From: Endocalyx cinctus
Lineage: Eukaryota; Ascomycota; Sordariomycetes; Amphisphaeriales; Apiosporaceae
Reading direction: 5' to 3'
Length of the DNA stretch: 64,000 nucleotides
NCBI GenBank assembly: GCA_001600455.1
Contig: BCKC01000007.1
Coordinates: forward strand, 108,161-172,160
Part shown: one piece after another, positions 56,001 through 64,000 of the stretch
Position numbering within the stretch: position 1 is the stretch's first letter
Layout: the number at the start of each line of letters is the position of its first letter
Made by a program: the position numbers and the translations under genes
The notes under the pieces: generated by a model
Told to the model about the DNA's origin: nothing
Databases searched by the model: none
What the model saw: only the letters and a program-made list of their open reading frames with translations

Positions 56001-59000
56001 CTTCTCTCCCTCCCTGCGTGATCCCTCCCTCTCGAGATCTTTTTGTAACAATTTCCTTTGCAAGGGGTTGATGTAGTAAAAATCCAATGCAACTCCCTCT
56101 TACCCCCCCGGTCCAACGACAACGGGAAGAAACGCTGTGACTCAGCATCTTGGCTCATCTGTCGATCTTTTGACTCGTTTCGAAATCCTATTGTTTTTCG
56201 TAGTAGCGAGCTGCGAATGTGATAGTCACTCTACCCTACTCTGTACACTGCTCTGTTTTATCAGCCTGCCCGCCTGCATACAATTCTACGAATACTAGTT
56301 TACGGGCGTGATAGATATAATACGATAACGTATGCACGATACATTTAGTACTATGTATGTATACTACACATTAGGTAGATATATGTAGAGTGATTCCAAC
56401 CTAGTGCAGTTGGTAAACAGGCTGACAATCCATTACTATCGTATCGTACATAAAACTCGAACCAGATTGATCGGAATTGGATTTAGTGTAGCAACATCGG
56501 ATTTGGCTTGTTCTCGAGGACCAAGCCGGACCGGGCCATTTCTCGATCAGGCGTATCGCTCCTAAACCAATCAATACCACCGAGCCCCATCGAACGACGA
56601 TCTTTGCGTTTTCCAGAATCGACGCTAGGAGGGTCACATTCCTGAATCGGATGGATACCGGCAGTCTGGAGCACTTTTTTTTTTTTTTTTTTCTTTTCGG
56701 CTTCTTTTAATGTATATATGTATATACATAGTATATGTATATGTATATATTTATACCACTACGTAGTGTACACACACGTCCTTCTAGTAAGAAAGATGAG
56801 CACCCACCGACGCGACACGCCCCCTTTTAGTACACCCCGGCTTATTAATATGAAACCGAGCAAGGTAAAAAAAATATCTATATGTACATAGTATACTAGT
56901 AATTTTAAAGCAGTGCTGCATATAGTAACAGTAGTATATACCATAGCGCAACAAAAGCACAGTACATCGGCCTATTTATCTTGTATGTTTTATCTGTGCT
57001 TTGCTTGCTCGCTCTATCCATACCGGCAAACAGCCGGCGGACCGGCCGGCGGGATAAGTCGTCACTTTTTCTTTTTTTTCTTTTCTGTACTACAACAATC
57101 AAAAAAAAAAACAAAGAAAAAAACACACGCACGCACGCACACAACAGGAAAAAAAAAACAAATCCCGAAGCTGACACCAGATCACATTAACAGATCCCGA
57201 GATAGGTTAGAATGTAGGTACATTTCAGCCAGCCATAATTCAGTATTACCTTTTGGGTGGTTGGTAGGTTATTATAAGATGTCTGTCAGACTTGTCAGAA
57301 GAAAGATCTTTTCAGACCTGAGTTTGTGTAGTTTAATGTACCGTGATACGCCGTAGTAAGTGTACGTAGTTTTAGCACACTTTTCCGGCGAACTTAAAGA
57401 TAATAATGGACAGATATAGATCAACGTTGCCCCATCCGTCGGAAATAGTGGACTGTCTTTCTGATACCGTTTAGGTACTTGTAAACACTCGTCGAATCGG
57501 GTGCTAGCCATGACCCTTTACCGACTAGTTTCTAGAAAGGTAGAGGAATTTATTAAAATTGTTGCCGAAAAGGTAAAAGAACAAAGATATTTTCCTTCGA
57601 AAAAAATGTGGATGTTAATCTCAAATCGGTTTGATATGAGATCCCCTTTACTTAGTACGTTGGGTACATATATGTATACTTGTACATACCCAGGTATACG
57701 TTATGTAGTATATATCTATATAGTACCCTTGCATGCCATTTTGATCCCTAAGACGTATATTTTCCCCAGTATACCGCATATATGGAGTAGTATGGTAGTA
57801 TACCTACTTATTTACGATGCGTAATAATACATTCACTATAATATTCGAGTCTTTACGAGGAATAGCCGATATAGTGCACATAGTAGTATATTAGTGCATA
57901 GTATACACAAGGCGAAAAGAAAAAAGGTACGGGTGGTCTCGATGATTGTGGGACATGATCAGCCTAGTGTAACGGCGCTTCCCCGTAAATAGTAGAAATG
58001 AAATAAAAACTGGCTACTAATTTACTTAAGGGTACGCATTTACTATAATTGGTGATGCTACTTAGAAAACTTTTTTATCGGCCGACGGGCCAATTCGAAG
58101 GATTGTCGTCGGTGCTAGGTCCGGTATAATTTTTTCTCTCTCTCTTTCTCTCTTTATCATCCTTTAGTATATATCCTTTTATAGGTTAGGATGAACCTGG
58201 AACAAAACACGAGTAAAGACAACATCGTGGGGTAAAAAAGAAATGAGCATTTCCGGAGATGATATTGAATTGGTTACACGCATCTCTCCATACTAGTCTC
58301 AGTACGGAGTACTTTCTATTAAAATGTGAGAAGTGAGGCGAAGGAGGCCCGATCTACTACGATCGTGATTTGGCTGGAACGTGAAAAAAGGGTTATATCG
58401 CATCGCACGCCTGACACACGCACGCCTTGCAAAAGTTGTCACAGCTGGGTTGAGTTAGCTAGGATAACAGTCGCTTAACGGACACAGCATTATTGTGATT
58501 TGTTAAGTTAGGGGGGGCAGAAGAGAGAAAAGCTACACTAGAAGGGGGCGGACGCAGAAGCGGGATTGTTTTATAGCATGCAGTTACAGTAGTGTACTGC
58601 AAGTATACAAGATACAATATAAATTTAGCAATCGAAATCGAGATACTTAAATCAATCATATCTTAGCGGGCGAAGGCGCTTCGGACCAACATCCTAACAG
58701 AGAAATCGTATCACATCACCACATTTTTTATTTTTTATTTTCTTAGAAGATCAAGATTCCTTGAGGGTGTGTGTAGTGTTTTGTGGGTGAGGGGGGGAGG
58801 GTGGATTGTCCTGGCGTTATAAATCAGAACCTGGTTTGGATTTACATCGATCTCCGAAATCTTGATTACCAGCAAGATCTTGCCGCCGTCGGATTTTTTT
58901 TTTTAAAAAGATATATCTATACAACTTGATTTGTCGCATGTTTTACCGTCCAATTCCTCAAATTCCTCAATCATTATCGTTATCTTTCTCATCGTTATCT

Positions 59001-60253
59001 TTATCGCCGTTATCACCACCATATGTAAGGCCTGGCAAGATTGAAGAGGAGTAAAACGTAAATAGGTAATTAAAAAAAAAAAGGAGACAGAATTGTATTA
59101 GAAGGGTTTACTAAGTTTAATGGAAGTTGCAGCAAATATACAATTTCATTGCTTTTAAATGATCCAAAATTAAACTATGCTCACGTCAAAGATTGATTGG
59201 ATAATAAAGCGCGTCCGTGGTATGTATTTCTCCTTGTTACGACACGGGTTGACAAGCGAACTACGGAGAATTAAAAAAATAAAATAATAATGTTGTGTAA
59301 GAGATGATAAGGCGACTTGCCGTCGTTGTATTACAGGATTCCCTCCCCCCTCCCTTCTTCGTCATCTATTTTACTTATGTACACGCTAGTAGACATGGAG
59401 AGGTTGCTCGTCAGTTCATCTTACCTCGCCGTCGTTCCACCCTTTATCCCCACCATAGCTTTTTTAGAGAAAGGAGGGGAGGAAGGGGGAAGTTACAAGG
59501 AAGGTAGCTCAAAGGTATTCAATTTGTACATTGCTACAGATCACGATGTGAAGAGGCGAGAGTAGACTAAGAGAGATAGAGAGAGACAGAGAGATTCTTT
59601 AATATATTAAACTTCACCGTTGAACGGCAAGGTCAGGGTCCACGGGGAATAATTGCGTACCTACTTAAAAGTACCCAGTAAACAAGGAATATCCCAGTTA
59701 CAGCGACACTAGCACCGCGTGGCTTTTTCGACACAGTCTCTTCCCTCGGCAGACCGCTCAAAAAGAAAAGAACAAAAAGAAAATCGATCGTGTTTTAAAT
59801 ACAAATCGAGTTAGTATTTCGTATAGTAAAATGCGTGACTTACGTAAACTCCCTTAAAGTTGATATGCTTGGTTCAAGCAATTGACGGTCAAAGAGTTTT
59901 TTTTTTTCCCTCTCTCTCTCTCGGCGGTCCATCCCTTACAGAAATTTCGATAATAAACTTGTCAATCCGATATATTGTTTGGATTCGGAGGCGTTTCGCA
60001 AATCGACCTGGGACGTACCGCATATGATTTCAGGGGATCCAGTTCGGGTGAGAGTTTATCTCACACTCTCGGCCCCGGCGAAAACCTCCCATGGAACGAA
60101 CCACTTTCGCTAAATGTACGGTTCCATCATTGTTTCGCTTCTCCCTCGATAAAGCAATGTAGTGTAGTAGATCACCCCACGCGTATTATACATATATATT
60201 ATCTTACTACGTATCTACGAGATAAGTAGATCCTCTAGCACCGCTGCATATTT

Positions 60254-60290
60254 GTATACATACTATGTATACATACTATGTATACATATA
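60254..60290. repeat. 13-bp tandem repeat GTATACATACTAT
   Basis: Two full copies and most of a third, in a TA/CA-rich stretch. Confidence 0.7.
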
Positions 60291-62856
60291 CATATATACA
60301 CAATATAATTGAACACCTGACGAAAATTATGGAGTATGCGTCGCTTGTATAGTGTAGTGTGCATGCGAGACTTTACCTTAGTGGTTACTGTGTATACAGC
60401 TAAAGCTTTCGTAATCGATCTTATCAAATAATGAACGAGCACCTCTCTCCTTCATTATTGTCACCCTGCAGATCTAAGGGATCTGCCTAGTTTATCTTGT
60501 CTGCCAATGTGTGCTACCAGTGATCGATTGATTAATTGATTTTGTTTGAACATCATCATATATATATCCTTATATTACGTAGTATTGCACCCTGACCCAC
60601 TACCCAAAGAATCAAAGCTCTCGTCTCGTCCGAATCTAGTGTCAACGCAAGTAAGTTAGATATGGGAACGTCCAGGGGATGCATTTCTGCCCAAGAGCGG
60701 AGCAAGATTGTGGTCTGGAAATACCCGTACAACGCAAAGGAGACAAAAAAAAAAAAAAAAAGAGTTCTCCATTTCCGTATGGGTACGCCGATGCATTAGT
60801 ATCAAATTTCATAACATTATATCAATGTCCTCTGTTTTTTTATTCTCTTTTAGTCGCGAACAAATATACGGTGAGATAGCAGCGGTGAGTACGGAGAAAT
60901 ACAACGCACACAGATGAGGTGGGATTCACTGTCATGCATGTTTTAGTTGTACATTCTATCATCGCAATAGCCTGAAGGTCGTGTTGCAACGTGGTTCATA
61001 AAAACCTCAAACTTTGAGGAAATAGTGTATGACCAGCAAGCTTGTGGACCCCGTCACTCCTGTACAGATTGTCAGCCTGATATGGCAGGCTAAATAATGG
61101 AGGGATTCTTCTACTATATGAAGTAATTCGTGGGTTTACCAAGTGGATATGAATGCACGTGGCGATTTTTTTTTTCCTGGTCGGTAAAGGATCACGCAGT
61201 GGACAGAACATTCTTCTCGCTGACTGGAGATGTCATTTACTTATGGCTGGCAGTAGTGATTACCATGTGTATCTAGAAGCGTTAGCTAGCCATCCTTCTC
61301 GGTTCACAGGGAATTACTCTATTCGTAGGCTTTTGCTGATGTGAGAGGTCTATTATCGTCCACATTAGATAATGTGACCGACCGCAAAAAGGGACGGTGA
61401 CGTAGCGGTGGTTCCCTTCATCTGCAAGATCTACTAACTACTTGGAAATCGATCACTCGGACCTGGGGGTGGTACGGTAGGTGGACAGGTGACAGGTTAC
61501 GGTAAACGTGGTCCAGATGTAGCGCGCATGTAAGAGCGGAATACTTCCAACACGAAGATGGCCCAATAGATCGTTTCAAAAACCAGATTTTCTCATTTTT
61601 TGATATCCCACGTAACCCGCGCTAGCTGTAGAAATGGGTCTTCACGATGCGGCAGATACACTTTTTCTCTTTTTCGCTTTCTCTTCTCTTTTTAACCTAG
61701 CGTAATGTAGTGTAATGACCCCTAGGGGAAAAAAATTAAGACCCCAAGATTCGATGACCCTGTTTAATAAAAGCATCTCAGGACTCTATAAGTATATACT
61801 AGTATATATCACCCCACACCAGCCAACCGAGTATCATAAATGTGATATCTGTTTTGTTTTATTCTTCTCTTCGTTTCTTATTCAGGATGTCAAGGCGGCG
61901 AAAAAATAAAAAATAAAAATGTTATTTATTATTTTTTTTTGTCACATCCGGGTTATACAATGGAAAACACGGAAGCGACAGGCCCAACCGGTTACGGCTC
62001 CTCAAATTTGAGGAAATCGTGCAGCAAGCCTCCTCGCAGGACAGGATCGGAACGAGAACATATAACGCTACTATATGTATACCATATGTATCTTTTTTTT
62101 CTTTTCTCTCTCCTCCTCCCTCTTTTTTTTCCCCTTTAATATGATAATTGATAGAAAAAAGGCTGCCGGTTTCCCGGAAACTTACTTACCCACCGAAAAA
62201 AAAAAAAAAAAAAAAGGACGTCTCCATTATTTGAATATCTGCCGTGTAAAAAAAAGGTGGATGGATATCGTCGTGTGTATATCTGTATGCATAGGGCCGC
62301 CCGGCATGAATTGAAGGATTGATTGATGCCTAGTTGTCTTCGTAACGCAGTTACCCTCCACTTGTCTCTCTCCCCTTTCCTCGTAATCAAGAAAGGGACG
62401 GCGACGAGAGGCATAATGACCAAGATATACATATATACACCTATATATTCATGTATAGATGCCTGAAAGAGGATATCTTAGTTAATAATGTGAGTAAGAC
62501 CCTTTCACTACAAGTATCTACCTACGTATCACCCCTCCGTCTCGGGCCAGTAACAAAGAAAAGGAGCTATATAAAATTCACGAATCAGATCCCTCGTACA
62601 ATCAAAATAAACTTTTCGATCCAACGCAATGCGATCTGGAAATCTTTTTTCCCCGCTAGATCTTATCTTAATTCGTCCTATCAGGTAATAGCTTCCGTTA
62701 TATCTGTCTCTCCCTAATCCCTCGTAAAAGGACCCTTTTTTTTTAAAAAAAAAAAAAAAAACTCATTTCGTCGGATGGTAGTATGATAAAAAGGGGGGGT
62801 ATATAGATAAAAAAAAAGAGATAATATGTCTTTTCCTCTCTTTCTTTCTCTCCATA

Positions 62857-62900
62857 TTTTTATTTATTTATTTATTTATTTATTATTATTATTTATCCCC
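62857..62900. repeat. (TTTA)n / (TTA)n microsatellite
   Basis: Consecutive TTTA units passing into TTA units. Confidence 0.75.
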
Positions 62901-64000
62901 TCTAGTTCTATATTCTATCTAACATACCTTAGTTTCGTGATCATTGTACATACATACGTACATATCCATTGTATGTATACGTGGGGTGATTTAAGGCGCT
63001 CCCCCTTTTTTTTTTTCTCTCTGGAGACCCTTGAATCCGACGGCAAGCTGCATATACGCATCGGGTCCCGTATGTGCCGTAGGTAAAGTAAAGTATAGGT
63101 ACGTAATAGTAAAATAATAATCATAATCATAATAAGTTGGGGTGTTTAAATAAAGAGAAGGGGGGGGAAGCGCGAAAAAAACTTTTATAAACTTCACGCT
63201 GTTATTTATTTATTTTTTCATCTACCTGAACTAAAAACCGATAATCGAGATTTCGTTATTTTAAGTCTAACGACGATGCTACATAACATGTCTGTATGTG
63301 TGGAGGGGGACGAATTCAGCGTTTAAAGAATATACTCTGTAATAAGTTTTATGATAAAAAAAGGGTAGGAAGAAGAGAGTAAAGTAAAGTGACATTCGCA
63401 TAGTGACTACATACTACATTACACTCTTTTACACCCTGCCTACGTGATATATGTATGTGCATATATAATATTCTATATAAGACCGGTAGGCGCGGGAGAG
63501 CGAACCCAGAAACCGATACTACCACACGAACGGTTCTAGTAGAAGAGAAAAGAAAAATTAAAAAAAAAAAAATTAAAAAAAAAAATTAAAAAATTAAACT
63601 TCGCAGATCGGATTTCTTGAGCTGCACATGCAGGTGAATCTGAATTTGTACTCCCAAACCCCCCAAACTTTTTTTTTTTTTTTTTTTTTAATCCCCCCTC
63701 TCCNCCTCTNTTTTTTTTTTTTTTTAGAAAAACAAACTTCCTTCACTTAATATATGCATTATATATAAATATATAGATATATGCATATATACATACCCCA
63801 CCCCCTTTATACTTTTTCGAGGTTCTCCCTTATGTAGTATAGTATAGGGTCACTTGGTTAGTAGCATACTTATGTATAGGAGAGAGAGGGGGGGGGGGGG
63901 GGGGGGGAAAGAAAAAAGGGGGGGATCCAGGGGGGAGTCTGCGTAAGGATGGGTGTATACGCATAACGCGTGACCACCACACACATATTATACGCGCGCG

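Larger units (their letters stand above)
53001..64000. other. Gene-free, homopolymer-rich region, part 2
   Basis: No coding gene supported. Contents: A or T runs near 53063, 53510, 53847, 55719, 56677, 60745, 62197, 62744 and 63669; 20-G runs at 55090-55109 and 63888-63907; a 13-bp tandem repeat at 60254-60290; (TTTA)n at about 62857-62900; and repeated TACGGAGTA-type palindrome halves. The longest open frame (minus strand, 55697-56158) ends in homopolymer-encoded Lys/Phe and looks spurious. Confidence 0.5.

Noticed and set aside
55697..56158. 153-codon minus-strand open frame
   Set aside because: The C-terminal third is encoded by poly-A/T tracts. There is no domain, signal or intron support.
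56392..56480. Possible tRNA: D-arm-like GTGCAGTTGGTAA with GATTCC/GGAATT ends
   Set aside because: The TTCGA motif is on the other strand, and no anticodon arm or T arm forms.
56401..56637. 78-codon minus-strand frame with a hydrophobic stretch
   Set aside because: Short, no ATG in a good context, no recognisable family, and overlapped by another frame of similar quality.
59975..60229. Open frame with coding-like composition (GFGGVSQIDLGRTAYDF)
   Set aside because: It starts at TTG, loses character after about 60 residues, and no convincing exon joins it.

Overview
The window is nuclear DNA of a filamentous ascomycete, most likely a Sordariomycete (possibly Xylariales; inferred). The evidence is: short GT-AG introns of about 53-127 bp with CTRAY-type branch sites, fungal-specific families (DUF3824, DUF3716, ACS-family permease, fungal sugar porter), 5' leaders without Shine-Dalgarno sites, and monocistronic genes on both strands. 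I support 15 protein-coding genes, all with exon structures read from the sequence. I found no convincing tRNA, rRNA, CRISPR or intact transposon.

Positions 1-18.4 kb look like a sugar-acid catabolic cluster. It holds a sugar porter (cut by the left edge), an ACS-family anion transporter, a DUF3716 protein, a DHDPS-family 2-keto-3-deoxy-sugar-acid aldolase, a DhaK-DhaL dihydroxyacetone/glyceraldehyde kinase, a KduD-like SDR, a zinc polyol dehydrogenase, and an enolase-superfamily dehydratase that keeps all the D-galactonate dehydratase (DgoD) catalytic residues. Together these suggest uptake of a hexonate, dehydration to a 2-keto-3-deoxy acid, cleavage to pyruvate and glyceraldehyde, and phosphorylation of the triose. 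The heptamer CGTGGGG, which contains a CreA-type GTGGGG core, occurs 14 times in non-coding DNA of this region, several-fold above chance.

Positions 18.4-46.5 kb are ordinary chromosome. They hold a four-helix membrane protein (MARVEL-like), a histidine-rich repeat protein interrupted by an assembly gap, a METTL7-like methyltransferase, an ER-luminal DnaJ ending in KDEL, the spliceosomal DEAH helicase Prp2, and a six-exon DUF3824 protein.

The most striking locus is 41488-46475. It is an MFS transporter with long disordered tails whose otherwise intact frame contains two in-frame TAG codons, at 44164-44166 and 45567-45569. Both sit as the first three bases of a 5-nt loop on a 5-bp hairpin. 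This fits the stop-correcting UAG-to-UGG A-to-I mRNA editing known from the sexual stage of Sordariomycetes. Pseudogenisation or sequence error remain possible.

Positions 46.5-64 kb (17.5 kb) show no gene I can support. This part is rich in poly-A/T and poly-G tracts, microsatellites and short palindromes.
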